NCBI GenBank assembly: GCA_963639765.1
Contig: CAVHXA010000003.1
Coordinates: 56,776 to 120,775, forward strand
Direction of reading: 5' to 3'
Origin: CAVHXA01 sp963639765
Lineage (GTDB): Bacteria > Bacillota > Clostridia > Oscillospirales > Oscillospiraceae
DNA: 64,000 nucleotides
Part shown: positions 15,426 through 23,718 of the stretch, piece after piece
How positions within the stretch are numbered: the first letter of the stretch is position 1
Layout: each line of letters starts with the position of its first letter
The notes under the pieces: generated by a model
Databases searched by the model: none
Seen by the model: only the letters and a program-made list of their open reading frames with translations
Told to the model about the DNA's origin: nothing
Made by a program: the position numbers and the translations under genes

Positions 15426-16889
15426 ATGAAAGCAAGCGAAATCAACGATCTGCGCTCGGCACTGGCTTTTTTAAAGGACCAGCCCGGGCAGCTGCACGAA
15501 ACGAACGTTGCCGTGGACCCGAAAGCGGAGCTGTCGGGCGTATACCGCTATATCGGCGCCGGCGGAACCGTCATGCGCCCGACCGGAGCCGGCCCGGCCA
15601 TGCTGTTTCACAACGTAAAAGGGCACCCGGATGCCTCGGTGCTCATTGGTCTGCTGGCCAGCCGCAGCAGAGCGGCCCTGCTGCTGGATACCGAACCGGA
15701 CCGGCTGGGCTTTCGACTTGCGCAAAGCCTTGCGCATCCGATTCCCACAGAAGAAATCTCCTGTGCGCCCTGTCAGGAGGTGGTTCATACGGCAGACGAG
15801 CCGGACTTTGACCTGCGGACGCTGGTCCCGGCCCCGACCAACACCCCGGATGATGCCGGCCCCTATCTGACCATGGGCCTTTGCTACGCGACCCATCCGG
15901 AAACGGGCAAAAGCGACGTGACCATCCATCGCCTGTGCATTCAGGGCCGCGATACGCTGTCGATTTTCTTTACACCCGGCTCACGGCATATCGGGGCCAT
16001 GGCGGCCCGTGCCTCTGAGCTGGGCATCCCTCTGCCGATTTCCGTCAGCATCGGCGTGGATCCTGCCATATCCATCGGCGCGTGCTTTGAGCCTCCGGCT
16101 GCCCCGATGGGCTTTGACGAGCTGACCGTTGCCGGAGCGCTTCGAGGTCGTCCCGTAGAGCTTGTCCGCTGCCTGACCGTAGACGAACGCGCCATTGCCC
16201 GGGCAGAGTATGTTATCGAGGGCGAGATTCTTCCCGGGGAGACAATCCGCGAGGATCTGACTACCGGCACCGGATATGCCATGCCCGAGTTTACGGGCTA
16301 TACGGGCGCGGCCTGCCGGAATTGCTCGGTAATCCGGGTCCGGGCCGTGACACACCGAAAGCACCCTGTTTTGCAGACCTGCATCGGCCCGAGTGAGGAA
16401 CACGTAACAATGATGGGGATTCCGACCGAGGCCAGCATCATCGGGATGATAGAGCGCGCCATGCCCGGACGGCTGAAAAACGTTTATATGCCCTCGTGCG
16501 GCGGAGGAAAGTATCTGTGTGTGCTTCAGCTGCGCAAGGCGCAGGCAAGCGATGAAGGCCGCCAGCGTCAGGCCGCGCTTCTTGCCTTTTCCGCTTTTTC
16601 AGAGCTCAAGCACGTGATTCTGGTGGATGAGGACGTGGATCCGTTCGATCTGTCGGATGTGCTTTGGGCCATGAACACCCGCTATCAGGGAGATATGGAT
16701 ACGGTGTTTCTGCCGGCGGTCCACTGTCATGTGCTCGATCCTTCGGCCTGCCCGGACTATAACCCGGCTCTGCCCCAGAAGGGCGTGAGCTGCAAGGTGA
16801 TCTTTGACTGCACTGTTCCCTATCATCTGCAGGACAGGTTCCGCCGTTCCGCTTTTCTGGAGGTGCCGGATTGGAAGAAATATCTGTAA
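15426..16889 (+). CDS. UbiD-family aromatic acid decarboxylase (prFMN-dependent)
   Basis: 487 aa from ATG 15426 with AAAGGAGC five bases before it; the frame is open upstream but without a start signal. UbiD features are DVTIHRLCIQGRDTLSIFF with GSRHIG, and EGEILPGETIRED followed by GYAMPEFTGYTG, the prenylated-FMN and Glu-Arg-Glu region. UbiD enzymes reversibly decarboxylate aromatic or unsaturated acids. UbiX and LpdD overlap directly downstream, the gene set of gallate/protocatechuate-type decarboxylases (LpdC/LpdB/LpdD), so a hydroxybenzoate substrate is likely but not proven. A LysR regulator follows in the same transcript. Confidence 0.92.
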   Translation: MKASEINDLRSALAFLKDQPGQLHETNVAVDPKAELSGVYRYIGAGGTVMRPTGAGPAMLFHNVKGHPDASVLIGLLASRSRAALLLDTEPDRLGFRLAQSLAHPIPTEEISCAPCQEVVHTADEPDFDLRTLVPAPTNTPDDAGPYLTMGLCYATHPETGKSDVTIHRLCIQGRDTLSIFFTPGSRHIGAMAARASELGIPLPISVSIGVDPAISIGACFEPPAAPMGFDELTVAGALRGRPVELVRCLTVDERAIARAEYVIEGEILPGETIREDLTTGTGYAMPEFTGYTGAACRNCSVIRVRAVTHRKHPVLQTCIGPSEEHVTMMGIPTEASIIGMIERAMPGRLKNVYMPSCGGGKYLCVLQLRKAQASDEGRQRQAALLAFSAFSELKHVILVDEDVDPFDLSDVLWAMNTRYQGDMDTVFLPAVHCHVLDPSACPDYNPALPQKGVSCKVIFDCTVPYHLQDRFRRSAFLEVPDWKKYL

Positions 16890-17449
16890 AGCCCATTGTG
16901 GTCGGAGTCAGCGGAGCCAGCGGTGCGCCCCTGGCCGCAGAGCTGCTGCGGGCACTGAAGCAGCAGTCCTCGGTAAGCACAATTCTGGTGATCAGCCGCG
17001 GCGCGGAGCTGACCCTGCGTCACGAAACGGAGCTGCGTCCCGCGGAGCTCATGGATCTGGCAGATCTCGTTCTGGACAACGACAATCCCGGAGCCATGAT
17101 TGCAAGCGGTTCATACCGGACGGCCGGGATGATTATATGCCCCTGCTCCATGAAAACCCTTGCCGGCATCCACGCGGGCTATGCGGAGGACCTGCTGCAG
17201 CGTGCCGCAGATGTGACCATCAAGGAGCATCGGCGTCTGGTTCTTGTTCCGCGTGAGTGCCCGTTCAGTCCCATCCACTTGCGAAATATGTATGAATTGA
17301 GTATGATGGGGGCAACCATATTGCCGCCGATGCTCAGCTATTACCACCACCCGCAGACTGCCGCAGACATGACCTCGCATGTGGTGGGCAAGATTCTTGA
17401 CTGCTTTGGCCTGGACTATCCCGGCTATCATCGATGGGAGGGCCTGTGA
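16871..17449 (+). CDS. UbiX-type flavin prenyltransferase
   Basis: 192 aa from TTG 16871, overlapping the UbiD gene by 19 bases. Family motifs are VVGVSGASGAPLAAELL, CPCSMKTLAGIHAGYAEDLLQRAADVTIKE, and LVPRECPFSPIHLRNM. It transfers a dimethylallyl group to FMN to make the prFMN cofactor used by UbiD. Its stop shares a base with the next ATG (TGATG). Length is normal for UbiX/Pad1. Being encoded with its own UbiD and LpdD suggests a dedicated cofactor supply. Confidence 0.94.
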   Translation: MEEISVKPIVVGVSGASGAPLAAELLRALKQQSSVSTILVISRGAELTLRHETELRPAELMDLADLVLDNDNPGAMIASGSYRTAGMIICPCSMKTLAGIHAGYAEDLLQRAADVTIKEHRRLVLVPRECPFSPIHLRNMYELSMMGATILPPMLSYYHHPQTAADMTSHVVGKILDCFGLDYPGYHRWEGL

Positions 17450-17853
17450 TGCGCTGCTTCTGCGTAAGCCGGCCGGGGTTTTCAATCTCGGCTCAGGCGA
17501 TCCGGGCCGGTCAGGACCTGACAGTCGTGATCTCGGGCGGAAGCAGGCCGCATATCGGCTGCGTATGCCTCGCGGTGCCCCGGCCAAGCCTGCGGGAGGG
17601 CGGCGGTATGCGCGCTACCGTGTCCACAATAAACGTCACCGGCCATAAGGACGACGAAATTGCGGTCCGCTTTGCACAGACGCTGGCGGCCGCCGGTTGC
17701 TGCGTGTGCGCGGTAAGCTGCGGAATTCATCTCGACGGGCTTACGGACGCGGACCTGCGGCAGATTCTGGACGCGGCGCAGGAGCTGCTGCAGCAGCTTG
17801 TGCAGGCGGTTGAGACAAAGGAGGATTGCAGTGGATCTGGAGGTTCTTTGTGA
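17449..17853 (+). CDS. LpdD-type subunit/prFMN chaperone of the UbiD decarboxylase
   Basis: 134 aa from ATG 17449, overlapping the UbiX stop. The sequence has ISGGSRPHIGCVCLAVPRPSL, then TVSTINVTGHKDDEIAVRFA and SCGIHLDGLTDADL, matching my memory of the small gallate-decarboxylase subunit D family. Such proteins accompany UbiD/UbiX and are needed for full activity, perhaps by handling prenylated flavin. It supports assigning the operon to hydroxybenzoate or gallate decarboxylation rather than ubiquinone synthesis, which this type of organism lacks. Confidence 0.8.
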   Translation: MRCFCVSRPGFSISAQAIRAGQDLTVVISGGSRPHIGCVCLAVPRPSLREGGGMRATVSTINVTGHKDDEIAVRFAQTLAAAGCCVCAVSCGIHLDGLTDADLRQILDAAQELLQQLVQAVETKEDCSGSGGSL

Positions 17854-18730
17854 GTTTGCCGAAATTGCCCGCCAGGGCAGCTATTCCAGAGCGGCAGAAG
17901 ACCTGCACGTATCACAGTCTTCTCTGTCAAAGCACATCCTTTCTCTGGAAAGGGAATTGGGCATGCGCCTTTTTGACCGCAGCTCACGCCGGATAAGTCT
18001 GAGTCCGGGCGGGCAGAAGCTTCTGCCGCTGGCACAGCAGGCTCAGCAGCTGCAGCAGGCCATCGTGCTTCTTGCGCGCGAAGAACGCAGTCTGCGCACG
18101 GGTCTGGTTTGTCTGGCTTCGATCCCCGTGATGGCACAATACGGTATCACGCAGGCAATTGCCGCCTTTGGGCGGGTCTGTCCGCAGGCAACGCTGCAGA
18201 TCACCGAGCAGGAAAGTCGGGATATTCCGGGGCTGCTTCAGTCGGGCGCATGCGAGATGGCCTTTACACGCGAGGTGCAGGACGATCCGGAGCTCGAATC
18301 TCTGGCGTTCTGTACCGACACGCTGGTTGCAGTGCTGCCGGAGAACCATCCGCTGGCCAACCGGGCCTTTGTGATGCTCGACAGTCTGCGTACAGAGGAT
18401 TTTCTTCTGCTGGATGCCGACACCGGTCTGTATGCACTGTGCATACAGCTGTGCCAAGGTGCCGGCTTCAGTCCGAAAATCCGCTACACAGGCCACCGCC
18501 CGGAGAACATTCTGGACCTGGCCGCGGCAGGCATGGGTGTTGCTCTGCTGATGTCCCGGCACGCGGCAGCCTATGCCTGCCCGGGCATACGGGTTCTTCC
18601 GGTTGAACCGGCCGTGCTCAGCAATATATGTCTGGTTCGCCGCCGGGGGGTCCGGCCCAGCCGCTACGGACGGGCCTTTTGGGATTTCATCGGCAGCGGA
18701 GCGGCAATGCCGCAGCCGACCGGCGAATAG
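17831..18730 (+). CDS. LysR-family transcriptional regulator
   Basis: 299 aa from GTG 17831, which has AAAGGAGG six bases upstream and overlaps the LpdD gene by 23 bases. The N-terminal winged helix is standard (LCEFAEIARQGSYSRAAEDLHVSQSSLSKHI...LGMRLFDRSSRRISLSPGG, given in parts). The C-terminal type 2 periplasmic-binding fold contains TLVAVLPENHPLANR and ends near residue 299. LysR regulators usually sense a pathway compound; here an aromatic acid is the natural guess. Unusually for the family it is codirectional and cotranscribed with its likely targets rather than divergent. Confidence 0.93.
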   Translation: MDLEVLCEFAEIARQGSYSRAAEDLHVSQSSLSKHILSLERELGMRLFDRSSRRISLSPGGQKLLPLAQQAQQLQQAIVLLAREERSLRTGLVCLASIPVMAQYGITQAIAAFGRVCPQATLQITEQESRDIPGLLQSGACEMAFTREVQDDPELESLAFCTDTLVAVLPENHPLANRAFVMLDSLRTEDFLLLDADTGLYALCIQLCQGAGFSPKIRYTGHRPENILDLAAAGMGVALLMSRHAAAYACPGIRVLPVEPAVLSNICLVRRRGVRPSRYGRAFWDFIGSGAAMPQPTGE

Positions 18731-18767
18731 GAAAGCACATCCGACAACACAGAAAGGAGATCCCGGT

Positions 18768-19766
18768 ATGCCGCAGCTCAAACGACTGCTGATGATCGCA
18801 ACCGGCGGTACCATTGCCTCAAAATCCAGCGGACAGGGGCTTGAGCCCGTATTGACCACCGACGAGATTCTGCAGCTTGTTCCCGAAATCAACCGCTATG
18901 GAACGCTGCACGCACTGCAGCTTTTTAATCTCGACAGCACCAACATGACTCCCGCGCACTGGATTCGGCTGGCCCGCACCATCCGTGACCACTATGACCA
19001 ATACGACGGCTTTGTAGTTACACACGGCACCGACACCATGGCCTATGCTGTGGCGGCAGTTTCGTATCTCATCCAAAACAGTCCAAAGCCCGTTGTATTT
19101 ACAGGTGCACAGCAGTCCATCTGCCAGCGCGACACCGATGCACGCAGCAATCTGATCGGCGCTGTGATGACGGCTGCCGACCAGGATGCCTGGGGTGTGA
19201 GCCTTGTGTTTGACAACCGGGTAATCATCGGAACCCGGGCACGAAAGATGCGTACAAAAAGCTTCAACGCCTTTTCGAGTGTTGATTTTCCCGAGCTGGC
19301 CGTGATTCGTTCCGGCCGTCTGATCTGGTATATCCGCGAACCTAGGCCTCAGCAGGTCTGCTTTTATGATCGGCTGGAGCCTGCCGTGTTTGTGCTCAAG
19401 CTCATTCCGGGCATGGACCCCGGGATCTTTGATTATATCGCCGCACATTATCGGGCCGTTGTAATCGAAAGCTTTGGTGTGGGCGGTATTCCGTATTATG
19501 ACAGCGAGGAGTTTTCCGAAAAGATCGAAAAGCTCATCGGCTGCGGGGTAAAGGTTATCATCTCAACACAGGTTCCGCACGAGGGCAGCGACATGGAGGT
19601 CTACTCCGTAGGCTTCCGGATAAAGAAAAAATACGAGCTGCTCGAGGCTTATGATATGACGGTTGAGACCATTGTAGCCAAAACCATGTGGGCTCTGGCT
19701 CTGACAGATGACGACGAAGCCTTTCGACGGCTGTTTCGCACACCCGTCAGCAGAGATGTAATCTAG
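18768..19766 (+). CDS. Type I L-asparaginase
   Basis: 332 aa with AAAGGAGA before ATG. The two catalytic threonine motifs are present: ATGGTIAS near the N-terminus and VVTHGTDTMAYAV near residue 85. FTGAQQ and ESFGVGGIP are typical of bacterial asparaginase/glutaminase I. No signal peptide is seen, so it is cytosolic and hydrolyses asparagine to aspartate and ammonia. It follows the LysR gene by 37 bases; a metabolic link to the decarboxylase operon is not evident. Confidence 0.92.
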   Translation: MPQLKRLLMIATGGTIASKSSGQGLEPVLTTDEILQLVPEINRYGTLHALQLFNLDSTNMTPAHWIRLARTIRDHYDQYDGFVVTHGTDTMAYAVAAVSYLIQNSPKPVVFTGAQQSICQRDTDARSNLIGAVMTAADQDAWGVSLVFDNRVIIGTRARKMRTKSFNAFSSVDFPELAVIRSGRLIWYIREPRPQQVCFYDRLEPAVFVLKLIPGMDPGIFDYIAAHYRAVVIESFGVGGIPYYDSEEFSEKIEKLIGCGVKVIISTQVPHEGSDMEVYSVGFRIKKKYELLEAYDMTVETIVAKTMWALALTDDDEAFRRLFRTPVSRDVI

Positions 19767-19787
19767 GACGGTGCCGCGCAATCCGCC
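19767..19787 (+). repeat. Stop-codon-adjacent repeat, copy 2 (degenerate)
   Basis: Directly after the asparaginase TAG. GACGGTGCCGCGCAAT aligns with the left end of the element at 30048, 14 of 21 positions overall with differences mainly transitions. It is weaker than the other copies. Confidence 0.35.
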
Positions 19788-19858
19788 TGCGTATTCCGAC
19801 GGAGCTGCGGGCAGTTTTCCGCACCTTCACACGCCGCACGCATTGTCTTCACAGGACC

Positions 19859-19887
19859 TTGACAATACTTCACGAAATCGACATAAT
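19859..19887 (+). promoter_or_regulatory. Promoter of the acyltransferase-hydrolase-adenylation operon
   Basis: TTGACA (19859-19864), 17 bp spacer, CATAAT (19882-19887). The leader of about 25 bases ends in AAGGAG eight bases before the GTG start at 19919. Confidence 0.9.
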
Positions 19888-19918
19888 AGAAGTGTAATTT
19901 TGTGAAGGAGACCGCGCT

Positions 19919-21061
19919 GTGAGAAAGCACTATCTCGACAACCTGCGATGGATTGCAATGCTGCAGCTGATTGTCATGCACACCTGTATGGCCTATAATG
20001 TCTCCGGGCTGCCTTTTTTCTTTCGACAGCCCGGTCTGATTGTTATGGATGCCTTTACGCTATGGTCCGAGCCATGGCGGCAGACCGTGTTTTTTCTGAT
20101 TGCCGGAATGAATATGCGCGGCAGCATCGAAAAGCACGGCACAGCCCGCTTTCTTTTCAACCGGGCCGCACGTATTCTGCTCCCCTTTCTGTTCTGCAAG
20201 GCCACACTCATTCCGGGCCAGTTCTATATCACTGCCCGGGCCTACGGCACCGCCGATCAGGGGCTGTGGAGCTATCTCACCACCCGGTTTCTGCCGGATT
20301 ACTGGCGCTATTATGCCGGACAGGATTCTCAGCTGTGGTTTCTGCGTGTGCTTCTGGTCAACACGGTTCTGGTGCTGCTCACACTGCTGATTTTCAATCG
20401 CGGCGACCGTCTGTGGCGCAGCTGTGCCCGGGCCGACATCCGCGTGCTTCTCCTCCTTACCGTTCCCGTTATGCTGTGCGGTTTTCTGTTCCGGGTCGGC
20501 ACCTATCATTTCTATGGCCGCTACTATATCATCCTGCTGCTGGGCTATCTGATGCTCAGCCACGAAGAGGTCCTGCACGTTATCGACGACAATCTGGCGC
20601 TTCTCACAGCCCTGAGTGCGGTTTTCCTCAGCTATCTGATTGCAGCCCTGTGGGGCACAAACCTCTACCACATCCGCAGCAGCTTTCACGAGGGACTGTG
20701 GTATTCCTCCGGATGGATTTGCTCTCTTGCATGTCTCGGCCTGTTCCGGCGTTTTGCCAACCGCACAAACCGTCTGTGCCGATATATGACGGGTGCCTAT
20801 TATTTCATCTATCTCACCCACCAGAACATCATTATCCGGCTGGTATATGCGCTGTCTCTTGTCCGACTCCCCCTGCTTGCAAACTATCTTATTGTCATCT
20901 CCGGCACAACATTGATCTGTCTTGCCCTGTATGAGCTGGTCCGCCGCATTCCCGCGGTGCGCTACTGTCTGGGCATCGATACCCCAAAAGCAAACCCCGT
21001 TCCGGCTGTGCCCGCAGTGATGCAGGCGCCGGCAGGAGGCTCTTCAGGAGGCTCTTTATGA
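19919..21061 (+). CDS. Acyltransferase_3 family membrane acyltransferase
   Basis: 380 aa from GTG 19919. About ten hydrophobic helices. The N-terminus (MRKHYLDNLRWIAMLQLIVMH) has the histidine-bearing first helix of acyltransferase family 3 (OatA/NodX type), followed by FFLIAGMNMRG and, near the C-terminus, YFIYLTHQNIIIRL. Members move acyl groups across or onto surface glycans or lipids. The last 40 residues are Pro/Ala/Gly-rich. Its stop overlaps the next ATG by four bases. The neighbouring hydrolase and adenylation enzyme suggest a system that activates an acid and transfers or removes it from a surface molecule; this is inference. Confidence 0.85.
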   Translation: MRKHYLDNLRWIAMLQLIVMHTCMAYNVSGLPFFFRQPGLIVMDAFTLWSEPWRQTVFFLIAGMNMRGSIEKHGTARFLFNRAARILLPFLFCKATLIPGQFYITARAYGTADQGLWSYLTTRFLPDYWRYYAGQDSQLWFLRVLLVNTVLVLLTLLIFNRGDRLWRSCARADIRVLLLLTVPVMLCGFLFRVGTYHFYGRYYIILLLGYLMLSHEEVLHVIDDNLALLTALSAVFLSYLIAALWGTNLYHIRSSFHEGLWYSSGWICSLACLGLFRRFANRTNRLCRYMTGAYYFIYLTHQNIIIRLVYALSLVRLPLLANYLIVISGTTLICLALYELVRRIPAVRYCLGIDTPKANPVPAVPAVMQAPAGGSSGGSL

Positions 21062-22011
21062 TCTGTCAGACCCTGCGTATCTGCGGCAACAAACGCGTAC
21101 GCCTGAAAACCTATCTCAGCGACTGGTCCACCATGCCCTGGGTTTATCCAACCCGGGCTGCGGTTCTGGTCCTGCCCGGCGGCGGCTATCAGATGCACAC
21201 AGCCAGTGAGGGCGAACCCGTTGCTCTGGCCTTCTGTGCAGCCGGGTATCAGGCCTTTGTACTGGAATATCGCCTGGGCCGGGAGGCCGAATACCCCGGA
21301 CCGATGGTTGATGCCGCTCTGGCCGTTCAGTATATCCGTGCGCACGCGGACGAGTGGCACATAGACCCTCAGAAAATAGCCGTGTGCGGCCTGTCTGCCG
21401 GCGGTCAGGTTGCCGGCGGGCTTGGGCTGAAATGGAACCAGGCCGAGCTGCAGCAGCCCTGCGGCCTCTGCGGCCCTGAGCCGGACCGCAGCATTCGCCC
21501 GGACGCCATGATTCTGTGCTATTCCTGCACAACCCTTGAAACCAACGGCGACAACGCAATGTGTCGGATGCTGCGCGGCAGCCGCACCAAAGAAGAAATC
21601 CATTATCTGGCCTCGTGCGAATACTGGGTCGGTCCCACAACACCGCCTGCTTTTTTATGGCACACCTACTACGACCAGATGGTTCCTGTGGAGCAGAGCC
21701 TGATCATGGCGCAGGCCATGGCCCGACACGACATTCCCTTTGAGCTGCATATCTTCGGCAGCGGCGGCCATGGCGGCGGACTTTTCACGCCTGCCACCGC
21801 ACTGGGTGATGCCTCGCGCATAAACGGACACACCGCCGAATGGTTGTCTCTCTGCCTGCGCTGGCTGCGCAGTCTGTTTGGCGACCCTGTTCTGCCAAAG
21901 CCGCAGGCAGCCCTGCCCGGAGAGCATCCGCGCGCTCATATGGGCCACCAGATTCCCATGCTGTTCGAACCTGTTTTTGCAGATTTTCCGCATTCATCAG
22001 AGGAGGTCTGA
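21058..22011 (+). CDS. Alpha/beta hydrolase (BD-FAE/acetyl-esterase-like)
   Basis: 317 aa; ATG overlaps the upstream stop. VLVLPGGGYQMHTASEGEPVA gives an oxyanion GGGY motif, and CGLSAGGQVAGG is the nucleophile elbow. A plausible acid is in the FLWHTYYDQMVPVEQS segment, and a histidine in GSGGHGGGL. This layout is typical of small carbohydrate esterases acting on acetyl or feruloyl groups (family often misnamed endo-1,4-beta-xylanase). No signal peptide, so it is cytosolic. Translational coupling to a membrane acyltransferase and to an adenylation enzyme six bases downstream points to a shared acyl-modification pathway. Confidence 0.83.
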   Translation: MICQTLRICGNKRVRLKTYLSDWSTMPWVYPTRAAVLVLPGGGYQMHTASEGEPVALAFCAAGYQAFVLEYRLGREAEYPGPMVDAALAVQYIRAHADEWHIDPQKIAVCGLSAGGQVAGGLGLKWNQAELQQPCGLCGPEPDRSIRPDAMILCYSCTTLETNGDNAMCRMLRGSRTKEEIHYLASCEYWVGPTTPPAFLWHTYYDQMVPVEQSLIMAQAMARHDIPFELHIFGSGGHGGGLFTPATALGDASRINGHTAEWLSLCLRWLRSLFGDPVLPKPQAALPGEHPRAHMGHQIPMLFEPVFADFPHSSEEV

Positions 22012-22017
22012 GCCATC

Positions 22018-23547
22018 ATGTTTTCCAATCTTCTTGAAATGCTTGAGCAGACGGCCCGGCGCGTGCCGGACAAGCCCGCCTATATCAGTGAAAACGCCAT
22101 GCTCACATGGGGCCGTCTGGAACAGGAGGCCAGAAAAATCGGTACGTTTCTGGCTTCCCGCATCGAAAAAGGCCGTGCGGTTGCCATTTTGATGGACCAC
22201 GATGTATGGTGTGTTGCGGCACTGCTTGGCACAGTCTATGCCGGATGCTTTTCAGCACCTCTCGATCCGTCCATGCCGGCCGACCGCGTTGCGCGGGTAT
22301 TCGAAACCCTGCATCCGTCGTTTTTGCTCCACGATCACACGGCGCAGGACCTTCTCGTCGACCTTGGCAGCACGCTGCCTTGCCCAAAGGCCTCATACAG
22401 CGAAGCTTCCGCGTCCGGGGCAGACGATCAGGTCCTTTCGGATATCCGCCTGTGGTCCTCTGCCTGCGACCCGGTGGAAATCTTCTATACATCCGGCTCC
22501 ACCGGCCTGCCCAAGGGTGTGGTCCACACCCACCGCAGCCTGCTGTTTTATACCCAGCGGGTAACCAGCTGGGTCAACCTTGTCACCGAGAACGAAATCT
22601 GGGGGAACCAGGCACCTTTCTTCTATTCCAACGCCATTTTCGATCTGTTTCCGCCCATGTGTCTGGGCGGAACGGTCAAGCTCATTCCCTCCCGATGCTT
22701 CCTGTTTCCAAAGCTGTTTGTGCAGTATTTCCGCGAAGAAAAAATCTCCACGCTTCTCATGACTCCCTTGAACTATCAATACATTGCCGATTCCGGTGCG
22801 CTCACGCCCCACTGCATGCCCAGCCTGCGGTCGGTCTATCTTTGCGGCGAGGCCGTAACCGGCCGTCTGATGGAGGCATGGGCGCAGGCCGGAGCCGAGG
22901 ATATTGCCGTATTCAACTTCTACGGCTCCACCGAGTGCCCCTATGTGGCACTGTATGAGCCTGCCTATCTTTCCATTCAGCCGGACGAGATTGCGCCCTC
23001 CGGATACCTGCTTCAGGGCGTGCATCTGCTGATACTGAACGAAAGCGGTGAGCCGGTACAGCCGGGAGAGACCGGCGAAATGTATGCCTGTGCACCCTGG
23101 ATTTCCTCGGGCTACTACCGCGATCCCGAGCGGACCGCCGCCGCCTTTGTCAACGACCCCATGGACCGCGGCTGGCAGCAGCTGTATTACCGCACCGGAG
23201 ACCTTGGCTGGATGGACGAGCATCAGCTTCTGCACGTGGCCGGGCGCCGCGACACACAGATCAAGCACCGCGGCTACCGCATGGACCTGGGCGAAGTCGA
23301 AGCCGCCCTGCGCAGTCTTGAGCAATGGCAGAACGGCTGCTGCCTGTTCAATCCCGACGAGGACAAAATCTACTGCTTCTGGACCGGCCCGATCAGCGAG
23401 CGCGACATGAAGACCCTGCTCGCGCAGAAGCTCGAAAAATACATGCTGCCCAATGTTTATGTGCGGCTGCAGACGCTGCCCCGCACCACCTCCGGAAAGC
23501 TTGACCGCATGGCTCTGCGCCAGACCTATTTCGGCAAAGCCCTGTAG
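22018..23547 (+). CDS. Stand-alone adenylation enzyme (DltA/NRPS A-domain type)
   Basis: 509 aa with GAGG before ATG, six bases after the hydrolase. ANL motifs are EIFYTSGSTGLPKGVVHTH (A3), FNFYGSTECPY (A5), YRTGDLGWMDEHQLLHVAGRRDTQIKHRGYRMDLGEVEA (A7-A8, in parts), and TTSGKLDR with the A10 lysine. Size and the HRGYRMDLGEVE hinge resemble D-alanine:carrier ligase DltA and stand-alone NRPS A domains rather than fatty acyl-CoA ligases. Such enzymes normally load a carrier protein, but none is encoded in this operon; the only carrier-like gene is 16 kb away and lacks the serine. Substrate unknown. Confidence 0.86.
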   Translation: MFSNLLEMLEQTARRVPDKPAYISENAMLTWGRLEQEARKIGTFLASRIEKGRAVAILMDHDVWCVAALLGTVYAGCFSAPLDPSMPADRVARVFETLHPSFLLHDHTAQDLLVDLGSTLPCPKASYSEASASGADDQVLSDIRLWSSACDPVEIFYTSGSTGLPKGVVHTHRSLLFYTQRVTSWVNLVTENEIWGNQAPFFYSNAIFDLFPPMCLGGTVKLIPSRCFLFPKLFVQYFREEKISTLLMTPLNYQYIADSGALTPHCMPSLRSVYLCGEAVTGRLMEAWAQAGAEDIAVFNFYGSTECPYVALYEPAYLSIQPDEIAPSGYLLQGVHLLILNESGEPVQPGETGEMYACAPWISSGYYRDPERTAAAFVNDPMDRGWQQLYYRTGDLGWMDEHQLLHVAGRRDTQIKHRGYRMDLGEVEAALRSLEQWQNGCCLFNPDEDKIYCFWTGPISERDMKTLLAQKLEKYMLPNVYVRLQTLPRTTSGKLDRMALRQTYFGKAL

Positions 23548-23601
23548 CGGATCTGCTCTTTTCAGAAAACAAATTCGGAAAATGCAGCGCTGCAGCAATC
23601 G

Positions 23602-23660
23602 GCCCCCGAACGCGTGGTATGTTCTCCGCAGAAGAGGACATATTCCTTCGCGTCGGGGGC
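23602..23660. repeat. Large interrupted hairpin between convergent genes
   Basis: GCCCCCGA...CGCG on the left pairs with CGCG...TCGGGGGC on the right, and an inner TATGT...CTC pairs with GAGG-ACATA around CGCAGA. Nearly 60 bases fold into one long stem. A second small stem (CCGTG/CACGG) and CTTTTCTTC follow at 23660-23697, which may terminate the plus-strand operon. No coding potential seen. Confidence 0.6.
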
Positions 23661-23718
23661 TGTGCCGTGAGCACGGCGGCTCCACGGGTCTTTTCTTCAT
23701 AAAGGCAGAGATTTGGTC

